Shown here: positions 1 to 6,372 of the stretch, in pieces
Position numbering within the stretch: position 1 is the stretch's first letter
Layout: each line of letters starts with the position of its first letter
Source of the DNA: Methylotetracoccus sp.
Lineage (GTDB): Bacteria; Pseudomonadota; Gammaproteobacteria; Methylococcales; Methylococcaceae
NCBI GenBank assembly: GCA_025458755.1
Contig: JALORT010000134.1
Span: 1 to 6,372, forward strand
Direction: 5' to 3'
Length of the DNA stretch: 6,372 nucleotides
Translations under genes and position numbers: made by a program
Notes under the pieces: generated by a model
The model's input: the letters and a program-made list of their open reading frames with translations, nothing else
What the model was told of the DNA's origin: nothing
Database searches by the model: none

Positions 1-1257
1 CGCGTCGTGCACGAGCTCGAAAAGCGGCTGCGCGCGGATCTGGACAAGAATCACGGCGATTTCCGGCGTATCCATGCGCTACCGCGGTCGACTCAGGACG
101 TGCCGGACGATCTGGATGCACGGCTGGTCGTGCTGGGCAGTGATCAGCCGTACAGCAAGGAGGCGAATAGCCCCGCCGAATCCGCGGCCCGCGCGATCTT
201 CGAGTCCCGCGGCAATAGCCCGCGTCTGTACCGCAATACACTGGTGTTCCTGGCGCTCGACAAAACGCGCTGGCAGGATCTGGACGATGCCTTGCGCCGT
301 TATCTGGCGTGGGAATCCATCGTGGCCGAGAAGGACACGCTGGACCTCTCGCCGCACCAGGTCAAACAGGCCGAGACGCAGAAAGCCGCCGCGCACAGCA
401 CGGTGACGGCGCGCATTCCCGAAGCCTATCAATGGCTGCTGGTGCCGATACAGACCGACCCGCAGGCTGCGGTGCAATGGCAGGCGATGCGGCTGACCGG
501 GCAAGATCCCCTCGCGGTGCGGGTCAGCAAGAAACTGCGCACCGACGAGCTGCTGGTCACCGGGCTGGGTCCGACGCGGCTACGGATGGAAATGGATCGT
601 GTGCCGCTGTGGCGCGGCGAGCATGTCGCGATCAAACAGTTGATGGACGACTTTGCCCGGTACCTCTACCTGCCGCGGCTCGCCGATTCCTCGGTGCTGT
701 TGAATGCCATCGCCGATGGCTTGTCGCTGCTGACCTGGGAGCTGGATTCCTTCGGCTACGCCGACAGCTATGACGAATCGGTGCGGCGTTACCGCGGCCT
801 CCGGGGCGGGTACCACCATCCCGTTTCCATTGAGCAGAAAACGGCCGGGCTGCTGGTCAAGTCCGAGTCCACGATCCGTCAGTGGGACCGGGAAGCCGCG
901 AGTCGACCCGCGGGGGAGACGTCCACAAACGACGGAGCAGGAGGAGGGACGGGCAGGAGCGCCGATGCCGATCCGGATTCGAAACGATCTCAGGAAGATT
1001 CTCTCGCACAGCCGGCGAAAAAGCTCACGCGATTCCACGGTTCCGTGGCACTCGATCCGACGCGTGCGGGGCGGGATGCCAGCCGGATTGCGGAAGAGGT
1101 TATCGCCCACATCCAAGGCCTCGTCGGTTCTCGGATCACGGTGACGCTGGAAATTTCAGCCGAGATACCAGACGGCGCGCCAGATCATGTCGTTCGTATC
1201 GTCACCGAGAACAGCCGCACCTTGAAGTTCTCCACTCAAGGCTTCGAGGAGGAGTAG
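1..1257 (+). CDS. DUF499 (COG1483-like) AAA+ ATPase, C-terminal part, 5' truncated by window edge
   Basis: The frame is open from base 1 (Arg-Val before the GTG at 7), so this is the C-terminal 418 residues of a larger protein; family members are usually around 1000 residues. Recognition rests on the tail typical of DUF499 ATPases: an YLYLPRL segment (about residues 221-227), the SLLTWELDSFGYADSYDE and RYRGLRGG segments (about 242-270), a poorly conserved Gly/Ser/Asp-rich linker (about 300-340), then a conserved end with RFHGSVALDP (about 344-353), AGRDASRIAEEVI, and VTENSRTLKFSTQGFEEE at the C-terminus. The Walker A/B motifs lie upstream and cannot be seen. Family knowledge: DUF499 proteins are large cytoplasmic P-loop ATPases, often encoded in defence islands with a DUF1156 DNA methyltransferase, DUF3780 and a helicase, and related in size and architecture to the BREX PglY/BrxC ATPases. 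Inference: this is the last gene of such a cluster entering from the left. The exact activity is unknown. The family call is firm; the defence role is probable only. Confidence 0.8.
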   Translation, partial: RVVHELEKRLRADLDKNHGDFRRIHALPRSTQDVPDDLDARLVVLGSDQPYSKEANSPAESAARAIFESRGNSPRLYRNTLVFLALDKTRWQDLDDALRRYLAWESIVAEKDTLDLSPHQVKQAETQKAAAHSTVTARIPEAYQWLLVPIQTDPQAAVQWQAMRLTGQDPLAVRVSKKLRTDELLVTGLGPTRLRMEMDRVPLWRGEHVAIKQLMDDFARYLYLPRLADSSVLLNAIADGLSLLTWELDSFGYADSYDESVRRYRGLRGGYHHPVSIEQKTAGLLVKSESTIRQWDREAASRPAGETSTNDGAGGGTGRSADADPDSKRSQEDSLAQPAKKLTRFHGSVALDPTRAGRDASRIAEEVIAHIQGLVGSRITVTLEISAEIPDGAPDHVVRIVTENSRTLKFSTQGFEEE

Positions 1258-1284
1258 ATCGGGTAGGCTGCCGGTTCGATTGAG

Positions 1285-1317
1285 TCGCTCTCGCCGCCGG
1301 TGAGGCGGCGAGAGCGA
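1285..1317. terminator. Perfect 14-bp inverted repeat between convergent genes, probable bidirectional terminator
   Basis: Arms at 1285-1298 (TCGCTCTCGCCGCC) and 1304-1317 are exact reverse complements with a 5-nt loop (ggtga). The stem starts 27 nt after the stop of the DUF499 gene and ends 28 nt before the stop of the oppositely oriented heme A synthase gene, which is where a shared terminator would sit. Neither side carries a proper T-run, so it is not a canonical intrinsic terminator. It may instead be a 3'-end RNA stabiliser or a repeat-family element. The pairing is seen directly; the function is inferred. Confidence 0.55.
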
Positions 1318-1345
1318 GCGTCTCGCGGCGATCGCGCAAAGCCTC

Positions 1346-2350
1346 TCAGCCGCGCTGCGCGGATAGGCCGTACGAGGGCTCGGCGCGTTTCGCCGAGTAG
1401 GAGTAAATCACGAAAAGAGCGAACTGAGCGCCAAAAATCAGGTTGGCGAGCACCAGATGGGCCGGCTGCACGACGGCTGGGAAACCCAAACGATCCAGGC
1501 CGACACCGGCCAGTATCGCCAGCGTGACCAACCCGACCAGAACCACCCCGAAGCGTGCAATCCCGTGGCCCAGTGACAAGGTCCTGACCAACGTCCACGC
1601 CAGCCATCCATTCGTCAGCAGGATGATCGAAGAAAAGGAGCGGTGGATATAAAAGATGATCGGAAATTCATCCCGCCACAGATGCCGGTCACTCTGGTTG
1701 AAGGCGACGGCAATCAGGTCGACGGATTCCCGGATCTGCGTGCCCATCGCGATTTGCAGCAGGGTCATCGCCATCGCCGCGATCAGCACCGAACGGAAGC
1801 GGGGCGGCAGGGCCGCGAGGCGGGGTTCCGCCAGCGTTTCCCGCTGCGACCGCAACACCGCATAGATCAACAGGCTGACGATCAGAAATGCCGTCACCAT
1901 ATGGGCGGTGATCATGGCCGGCTTCAAATTGCTGGCGACGACGGCCGATCCGAGCCAGCCCTGAAATCCCACCAGCAGAAAAGCACCCAGGGATAGGCCA
2001 AAGACCGCAGGGTCGCGTTTCCGCAACGGGTAGGCGAACGCGACGGTCAGCAAGATCAGCACGCCGATACTGACGCCAATCAAGCGGTTCACGTACTCGG
2101 TCCAGGTCTTAAAGGCGCTGAACTCGGTGTCGGCATAGCCGCGCTCGGCGTAGAGCTGATGGTAATTGGTGGGTAATTGAGATTCGTGGGTGGGAGGAAT
2201 CCATTGACCAAAGCAGGTGGGCCAGTCCGGACAGCCCATGCCGGCGCCCGAAGCGCGCACGATTCCGCCGACCAGAATCAGGAAGTACACGGCGGCGATG
2301 GTGATCAACCCAATGCGGAAATAGCGCCGGCTCGTTACAGAATTGCTCAT
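1346..2350 (-). CDS. ctaA: Heme A synthase, COX15/CtaA family
   Basis: This inner-membrane enzyme oxidises the C8 methyl group of heme O to the formyl group of heme A, the cofactor of aa3-type cytochrome c oxidases. The 334-residue length fits the family. About eight hydrophobic segments alternate with loops (first at about 12-32). The signature after helix 1 is GGIVRASGAGMGCPDWPTC (28-46), with the loop cysteine pair C40/C46. Further markers are EYVNRLIG (85-92), FQGWLG (129-134), TAHMV with H150, LQIAMGTQIRE (198-208), IHRSFS with H236, and QPAHL with H298. H150, H236 and H298 match the expected heme-ligand positions, but position 88 is Asn where Bacillus CtaA has His in its EMxHR motif. 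An EYxNRL form also occurs in other lineages (Bacteroidetes-type). There are no cysteines after C46, so the second loop cysteine pair of Bacillus CtaA is absent. The ATG at 2350 fits the family N-terminus; GAG/AGGA-like bases precede it, but the ribosome site is weak. No ctaB or oxidase subunit gene lies beside it; the gene upstream is divergent. Confidence 0.93.
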   Translation of the reverse strand: MSNSVTSRRYFRIGLITIAAVYFLILVGGIVRASGAGMGCPDWPTCFGQWIPPTHESQLPTNYHQLYAERGYADTEFSAFKTWTEYVNRLIGVSIGVLILLTVAFAYPLRKRDPAVFGLSLGAFLLVGFQGWLGSAVVASNLKPAMITAHMVTAFLIVSLLIYAVLRSQRETLAEPRLAALPPRFRSVLIAAMAMTLLQIAMGTQIRESVDLIAVAFNQSDRHLWRDEFPIIFYIHRSFSSIILLTNGWLAWTLVRTLSLGHGIARFGVVLVGLVTLAILAGVGLDRLGFPAVVQPAHLVLANLIFGAQFALFVIYSYSAKRAEPSYGLSAQRG

Positions 2351-2479
2351 GGGTGCTCTCGAGTCCTCAATACAACGGGGCGGATCGTAACATTACTGCA
2401 AAGGCTTGGGCACTCTCCCGTGCGGAACAACGACGGCGGCTCCGACGAAGCACAGAGCGCCGCGTAGTCGCCAGGAGCG

Positions 2480-2508
2480 GTGAAATAGGCTTCCTCGACC
2501 TGTATCAT
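2480..2508 (+). promoter_or_regulatory. Candidate sigma70 promoter for the glycosyltransferase-gtrA pair
   Basis: GTGAAA (2480-2485, 4 of 6 matches to TTGACA) and TATCAT (2503-2508, 5 of 6 matches to TATAAT) are separated by exactly 17 nt. They lie in the 245-nt gap between the divergent heme A synthase and glycosyltransferase genes. Transcription would start near 2515, giving an approximately 80-nt leader that contains the hairpin at 2535-2555. This is a pattern match only; such pairs also arise by chance. I saw no equally good promoter for the minus-strand ctaA gene in the same gap. Confidence 0.35.
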
Positions 2509-2534
2509 TGCCGCCACTATCACAGTAAGCCGAC

Positions 2535-2555
2535 CCCGCCGTCTGCGGCGGCGGG
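2535..2555 (+). other. GC-rich hairpin in the leader of the glycosyltransferase gene
   Basis: CCCGCCG (2535-2541) pairs exactly with CGGCGGG (2549-2555) around a 7-nt loop. An alternative fold pairs CCGCCG (2536-2541) with CGGCGG (2546-2551) around a TCTG tetraloop. It lies about 25 nt upstream of the ribosome site, and no T-run follows. It could slow translation initiation or mark an upstream 3' end, or it may reflect local GC richness. I see no sequestration of the ribosome site itself. Confidence 0.3.
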
Positions 2556-2580
2556 CAAGGTTTCGGTTGACTCGGCCAGT

Positions 2581-2587
2581 GGAGGAG
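2581..2587 (+). promoter_or_regulatory. Strong ribosome binding site that fixes the glycosyltransferase start
   Basis: GGAGGAG (2581-2587) stands 8 nt before the ATG at 2596. The frame is open upstream as far as 2353, but that 81-codon stretch lacks family similarity. The Shine-Dalgarno match together with the GT2 motif beginning about 15 residues after this ATG selects 2596 as the start. Confidence 0.8.
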
Positions 2588-2595
2588 ACAGCTCA

Positions 2596-3564
2596 ATGGA
2601 AACAGCGGCGTTTCCCGGAAGGAACAGACCGTGCAGTCTTGACATCGTGGTGCCCTGTTACAACGAGGAAGAGGTCCTGCCCGAAACAGTCCGGCGGCTT
2701 ACCGATTTGTTGGACCGTTTGATCCGGGACGGCCGCATCACGTCCGACAGCCGAATCCTGTTCGTCGATGACGGGAGCCGCGACCGCACCTGGTCCCTGA
2801 TCGAGGATCTGGCGAAATCGGACCCGAAGGTGGGCGGCGTTAAACTTTCCCGGAACCGCGGGCATCAGAACGCGCTGCTGGCGGGTTTGTTCACCGCGCA
2901 GGCGGAAATCGTGGTCAGCGTCGATGCCGATCTTCAGGATGACATCGAGGTGATCCGGGGCATGCTGGACGCGTACCGTGCTGGTGCGGACGTGGTGTAC
3001 GGCGTGCGCGAGGATCGCTCCAGCGACCGCTTGTTCAAGCGGGCGACCGCGAAGGCTTTTTACCGTCTGATGGATATGCTCGGCGTCGAATCGGTGTACA
3101 ACCATGCTGATTTTCGGCTGATGAGCCGGCGTGCGGTGGAGGCTGCCAAGGAATTCCACGAGGTGAACCTGTTCCTGCGCGGCATCGTGCCGCTGATCGG
3201 CTTCGCATCAGCGATCGTGTACTACACCCGGTCGGAGCGCTATGCGGGGGTATCGAAATACCCTTTCAAAAGGATGCTGGGACTGGCCCTGAACGCGATC
3301 ACGTCGTTTTCGGTGGTCCCGTTGAGGCTGATTACCGTGACCGGCTTCGTCGTGTTTTCGCTCAGTATCGCGATGGTGGCATGGACGCTTTGGATCCGCT
3401 TCTTCTCGGCGGAAGCGGTTCCCGGATGGGCGTCTACGCTGATCCCGATTTATTTCCTGGGCGGGATTCAGATTCTGAGCATCGGCATCATCGGTGAGTA
3501 TCTCGGCAAGGTTTACCAGGAAACCAAGGCACGTCCCCGCTACATCATCGAGAAAATCATCTAA
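2596..3564 (+). CDS. Polyprenyl-phosphate glycosyltransferase, GT2 family, GtrB/DPM1-like
   Basis: Predicted to move a hexose from a nucleotide sugar to undecaprenyl phosphate on the cytoplasmic face of the inner membrane, making a lipid-linked sugar donor for surface glycan modification. It has 322 residues, usual for GtrB-type enzymes. The N-terminal GT-A domain shows VPCYNEEE (19-26), VDDGS (57-61, nucleotide binding), SRNRGHQNAL (85-94), and DADLQD (110-115), whose DxD should bind the metal and nucleotide sugar. DFRLMSR (172-178) and RSERYAGVSKYPF (212-224, the R..R.AG.SKY motif of this subfamily) follow. Two transmembrane helices lie at about 243-268 and 281-300, then the typical GEYLGKVYQETKARPRYI tail. 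No signal peptide is seen. The gtrA-like gene begins 12 nt downstream in the same frame, supporting a loading-and-flipping pair. Sugar and final acceptor cannot be told from sequence; ArnC-like or dolichol-mannose-synthase-like specificity is possible. Confidence 0.9.
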   Translation: METAAFPGRNRPCSLDIVVPCYNEEEVLPETVRRLTDLLDRLIRDGRITSDSRILFVDDGSRDRTWSLIEDLAKSDPKVGGVKLSRNRGHQNALLAGLFTAQAEIVVSVDADLQDDIEVIRGMLDAYRAGADVVYGVREDRSSDRLFKRATAKAFYRLMDMLGVESVYNHADFRLMSRRAVEAAKEFHEVNLFLRGIVPLIGFASAIVYYTRSERYAGVSKYPFKRMLGLALNAITSFSVVPLRLITVTGFVVFSLSIAMVAWTLWIRFFSAEAVPGWASTLIPIYFLGGIQILSIGIIGEYLGKVYQETKARPRYIIEKII

Positions 3565-3576
3565 CGGGCCGAGCGG

Positions 3577-4050
3577 GTGGTCATCAGGTTTATCCGGTTC
3601 ACTCTGGTCGGCGGCTTCGCAACCGGGATTCAATACCTGGTGCTTATTCTGTTGGTGCAGCAGATGGGAAGCGGCCCGGTCGCCGCCTCTGCCGTCGGAT
3701 TCATTGTCAGCGCCTTTGCCAACTACATCATCAACTATCACTACACCTTCGGCAGCAGCCAACCTCATTTCGCCGCCGTGGCGAAATTTTCGGTCCTCGC
3801 CAGCGTCGGACTGCTGCTCAATTCGCTGATCATGGCGGCGTTGGTCCGTTTCGAACTGCACTATCTCGCTGCCCAGGCTGCCGCGACTGTGACGGTGCTG
3901 CTGTGGAACTTTACCGGTAACAGCCTGTGGACTTTTCGGGAGACCACGCGACGCCAGGCACCGCGGATCGAGTCCCGGACCGGTGCTCGCACCAGCCGAC
4001 AAGCCAGGGCGGGCAGGCCGAACTCAGCCACGCGAAGGGGTGAAGGGTAG
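3577..4050 (+). CDS. GtrA-family membrane protein, probable lipid-linked sugar flippase
   Basis: A small inner-membrane protein of the GtrA/PF04138 type, thought to help move undecaprenyl-phosphate-linked sugars across the membrane. Of 157 residues, four hydrophobic helices occupy about 8-28, 33-53, 68-90 and 95-115. Family marks are RFxLVGGxAT near the N-terminus (7-16), NYIINYHYTF (49-58), KF at 70-71 and NFTGNSLWTF (111-120). The start is GTG at 3577; there is no other start between it and the preceding in-frame TAA (3562-3564), and the ribosome site is poor, so translation is probably coupled to the glycosyltransferase 12 nt upstream. The family normally ends soon after the W-x-F motif; here a further 37 residues follow, with 11 Arg and no hydrophobic content. 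That tail may be a cytoplasmic basic extension or a run-on into former intergenic DNA. No third, acceptor-specific transferase gene (GtrC type) follows. Confidence 0.86.
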   Translation: MVIRFIRFTLVGGFATGIQYLVLILLVQQMGSGPVAASAVGFIVSAFANYIINYHYTFGSSQPHFAAVAKFSVLASVGLLLNSLIMAALVRFELHYLAAQAAATVTVLLWNFTGNSLWTFRETTRRQAPRIESRTGARTSRQARAGRPNSATRRGEG

Positions 4051-4149
4051 GGACCGAGCGGGGCGGTTGCCCGCTGCCGCTTCGTTGCAGAGCGGGAACG
4101 CGGCAACGACCAGCGGGGTCGGCGCTGTGAAGGAGGGAGCCAACGACGT

Positions 4150-4191
4150 TCGCGCCCGACGTCTTCACGGGCGCGATGCGCAGGCCTTTTT
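4150..4191 (+). terminator. Probable terminator of the glycosyltransferase-gtrA transcript
   Basis: A perfect 9-bp stem, TCGCGCCCG (4150-4158) with CGGGCGCGA (4168-4176), has a 9-nt loop and is followed by a TTTTT run at 4187-4191. The T-run is 10 nt past the stem rather than immediately after it, so this is a weak fit to a canonical intrinsic terminator. The element is about 100 nt after the gtrA stop and about 28 nt beyond the stop of the convergent P-II gene. Confidence 0.45.
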
Positions 4192-4211
4192 CCCTGCGGT
4201 CCCGCCGGGAC
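4179..4211. other. Two further small hairpins after the P-II gene
   Basis: CGCAGG (4179-4184) pairs with CCTGCG (4193-4198), with the T-run in its 8-nt loop. GTCCC (4199-4203) pairs with GGGAC (4207-4211) around a 3-nt loop. The second lies 7 nt past the P-II stop on the minus strand. Without T-runs on the minus strand they are not convincing terminators, but stacked stems could protect 3' ends of the converging transcripts. Pairing is seen; the role is inferred. Confidence 0.3.
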
Positions 4212-4218
4212 GCGTCGA

Positions 4219-4569
<351 letters not shown>

Positions 4570-4594
4570 TTAGGTTGTGCTGTTGATCGCAATG

Positions 4595-6372
4595 TCATTT
4601 CATTTTAACCCGATTCGCGATGATGTCTCCCACGACGCCGGGGTCGGCGAGCGTGGAAATGTCCCCCAGTTCGTCGAATTGATTGCTGGCGACTTTGCGC
4701 AGAATTCTGCGCATGATCTTCCCAGACCGCGTTTTCGGCAACATGGGCGTGAACTGGAGATAGTCCGGGGTGGCGATCGGTCCGATCTCCGACCGAACCA
4801 GATCGACCAATTCTTTCTTCAGGCGTTCATTGGGTTCCACGCCGCCGACCGGCGTCACAAACGCGTAGATCCCCTGGCCCTTGACGTTGTGCGGATAGCC
4901 CACGACCGCGGCTTCCGCCACATCGTGATGCAGAACCAGCGCACTTTCGATTTCCGCCGTGCCCATCCGGTGCCCTGAAACATTCAGCACGTCATCGACC
5001 CGGCCGGTGATCCAGTAATCGCCGTCGCTGTCGCGGCGCGCGCCGTCGCCGGTAAAATAGAAACCCGGATAGGTTGAGAAATAAGTTTCGATGAACCGTT
5101 GATGGTTGCCGTAAAGGCTGCGTGCCTGCCCGGGCCAGGAAGCGGCGATCACCAAGATGCCCTCGCCGGCGTCTTCGATCACCGTGCCGCGCGCATCGAC
5201 GATGGCCGGGACGACACCGAAGAACGGGCGCAAGGCCGATCCCGGTTTCAACGGCATCGCCCCCGGCAGTGGCGAGATCATGATGCCGCCGGTTTCCGTC
5301 TGCCACCAGGTATCGACGATGGGGCAGCGGCTGTCACCGACTGTCCGGTAATACCACTCCCAGGCTTCGGGATTGATCGGTTCGCCGACCGAACCCAGGA
5401 TGCGGAGACTCTTCCGACTCGACGAAGTCACCCATTCGTCGCCGAGGCCCATCAGCGATCGGATGACGGTGGGAGCCGTGTAGAAGATGTTGACGCCGTG
5501 TTTGTCGATGACGCGCCAGAAGCGGTCCGGGTGGGGATAGGTGGGTACTCCCTCGAATAACAGCGTGGTCGCACCGTTCAGCAAGGGGCCGTAGACCAGG
5601 TAGGAATGGCCCGTAACCCAACCGATATCCGCGGTACACCAGTAGATGTCGCCCTCCTGGTAATCGAAGATGTATTTGTGCGAGATCGCCACATGCACCA
5701 GGTACCCGCCGGTCGTATGGAGGACACCCTTCGGTTTGCCGGTGGAACCGGACGTGTAGAGGATGAACAGCGGATCCTCCGCGTCCATCACTTCCGGTTC
5801 GCACACCGGCGCTTCAGCAGCCACCGCTTCGCGAAAAGAGATATCCCGCCCGGCGACCCAGTCCACGGAGCCTCCGGTATGCTGCACGACGAACACCGTC
5901 TCCACCTTGGGACAGGATGCCAGCGCGGCGTCGACGTTCTTTTTCAGTCCAATTTGCTTGCCGCCGCGCCGCCCCTCATCGGCGCAGATCACAAATCGGC
6001 AATCGGCATCGAGGATACGATCCTTGAGAGCCTCGGCCGAGAAGCCGGCGAACACGATGGAATGGATCGCGCCGATGCGTGCACAGGCCAGCATCCCAAC
6101 GGCCGCTTCCGGGATCATCGGCAAGTAGATACAGACGCGGTCCCCCTTTTTAACCCCGCGCCGTTTCAAGGCATTGGCGCAGCGGCAGACCTCTTCGTAG
6201 AGAGCCCGATAGGTGATCCGCTTCTGCGTGTCTTCGTCGTCACCCTCCCAAATGATGGCAATCCGATCGCCGTGTTTTTCGAGGTGTCGGTCCAGGCAAT
6301 TGGTGCTGACATTGAGACGGCCGCCTTCAAACCAGCGTGTGTAGCCTTTTAGGTAGTCGTAGTCCAGGACCT
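4595..6372 (-). CDS. acs: Acetyl-CoA synthetase (AMP-forming), N-terminus beyond the window edge
   Basis: Activates acetate with ATP to acetyl-AMP, then forms acetyl-CoA; a cytosolic entry point for acetate into central metabolism. The frame stays open to base 6372, so 591 residues are visible. The TTG near 6169 is an internal Leu codon within conserved sequence, not the start. Upstream of it are [20 protein letters not shown] and [20 protein letters not shown], typical N-terminal Acs blocks. Motifs by visible numbering: P-loop [11 protein letters not shown] (205-215), [10 protein letters not shown] (353-362, with the Trp that limits the acyl pocket to acetate), [10 protein letters not shown] (438-447), hinge [13 protein letters not shown] (456-468), and [14 protein letters not shown] (545-558), whose Lys551 is the catalytic, acetylation-regulated lysine. 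Aligning Trp356 and Lys551 with Trp414 and Lys609 of Salmonella Acs implies about 58 missing N-terminal residues. The P-II gene follows 37 nt downstream, probably on the same transcript. Propionyl-CoA synthetase is unlikely given the Trp pair. Confidence 0.96.
   Translation of the reverse strand, partial: VLDYDYLKGYTRWFEGGRLNVSTNCLDRHLEKHGDRIAIIWEGDDEDTQKRITYRALYEEVCRCANALKRRGVKKGDRVCIYLPMIPEAAVGMLACARIGAIHSIVFAGFSAEALKDRILDADCRFVICADEGRRGGKQIGLKKNVDAALASCPKVETVFVVQHTGGSVDWVAGRDISFREAVAAEAPVCEPEVMDAEDPLFILYTSGSTGKPKGVLHTTGGYLVHVAISHKYIFDYQEGDIYWCTADIGWVTGHSYLVYGPLLNGATTLLFEGVPTYPHPDRFWRVIDKHGVNIFYTAPTVIRSLMGLGDEWVTSSSRKSLRILGSVGEPINPEAWEWYYRTVGDSRCPIVDTWWQTETGGIMISPLPGAMPLKPGSALRPFFGVVPAIVDARGTVIEDAGEGILVIAASWPGQARSLYGNHQRFIETYFSTYPGFYFTGDGARRDSDGDYWITGRVDDVLNVSGHRMGTAEIESALVLHHDVAEAAVVGYPHNVKGQGIYAFVTPVGGVEPNERLKKELVDLVRSEIGPIATPDYLQFTPMLPKTRSGKIMRRILRKVASNQFDELGDISTLADPGVVGDIIANRVKMK

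Noticed and set aside
580..1116. 178-codon open frame on the minus strand
   Set aside because: Antisense to the conserved DUF499 region; no motif or ribosome site.
1328..1335. GCGATCGC octamer palindrome (HIP1-like)
   Set aside because: I found only one copy in the window; without the over-representation seen in cyanobacteria it is not meaningful.
2353..2595. In-frame 81-codon N-terminal extension of the glycosyltransferase
   Set aside because: The stretch lacks GT2 similarity and has no hydrophobic segment, while the ATG at 2596 has a strong, well-spaced ribosome site and begins a family-length protein.
3208..4002. 264-codon open frame on the minus strand
   Set aside because: Antisense to the 3' half of the glycosyltransferase and to gtrA; the composition is Asp/Arg/His-rich as expected for a shadow frame.
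4577..4978. 133-codon open frame on the plus strand
   Set aside because: Antisense to the C-terminal domain of acs and to the acs/P-II gap; no supporting motif.
6167..6169. TTG as start codon of acs
   Set aside because: The frame continues open to the window edge and encodes conserved Acs N-terminal blocks, so this is an internal leucine codon.
5606..6352. 248-codon open frame on the plus strand
   Set aside because: It lies wholly antisense to acs, whose motifs are clear; the translation has no recognisable domain and is explained by high GC codon bias.

Overview
The window is GC-rich (roughly 60% by eye) and carries six protein genes, two of them cut by the window edges. Gene content (COX15/CtaA-type heme A synthase, P-II signal protein of the proteobacterial GlnB/GlnK type, high-identity AMP-forming acetyl-CoA synthetase, strong AAAGGAG/GGAGGAG ribosome sites) suggests an aerobically respiring Gram-negative bacterium, most likely a pseudomonadote. 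The sequence alone does not fix the genus.

Layout, left to right. (1) 1-1257, plus strand: the C-terminal ~418 residues of a large DUF499/COG1483-type AAA+ ATPase, a family repeatedly found in anti-phage islands beside DUF1156 methyltransferases and helicases; the ATPase core and any partner genes lie outside the window. (2) 1258-1345: a short convergent gap holding a perfect 14-bp GC-rich inverted repeat, probably the boundary between the defence-type cargo and the housekeeping genes. (3) 1346-2350, minus strand: heme A synthase, in a variant with Asn where the classical Bacillus enzyme has its first heme-ligand His. (4) 2351-2595: divergent promoter region with a candidate sigma70 promoter and a 5'UTR hairpin. 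(5) 2596-3564 and 3577-4050, plus strand: a polyprenyl-phosphate glycosyltransferase (GtrB/DPM1-like) and a GtrA-family four-helix membrane protein, in the same reading frame and separated by one stop codon plus 12 nt. Together they look like a module that loads a sugar onto a lipid carrier and moves it across the inner membrane. (6) 4051-4218: a densely hairpin-forming convergent intergenic region. (7) 6372-4219, minus strand: acetyl-CoA synthetase (N-terminus outside the window) followed after 37 nt by a P-II protein with its own strong ribosome site, probably one transcript.

Most of the window is ordinary core metabolism. The strongest lead to an accessory system is the DUF499 ATPase tail at the left edge. 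Secondary leads are the acs-P-II pairing and the in-frame GtrB/GtrA arrangement. I saw no tRNA, rRNA, CRISPR array, insertion sequence or attachment-site duplication.
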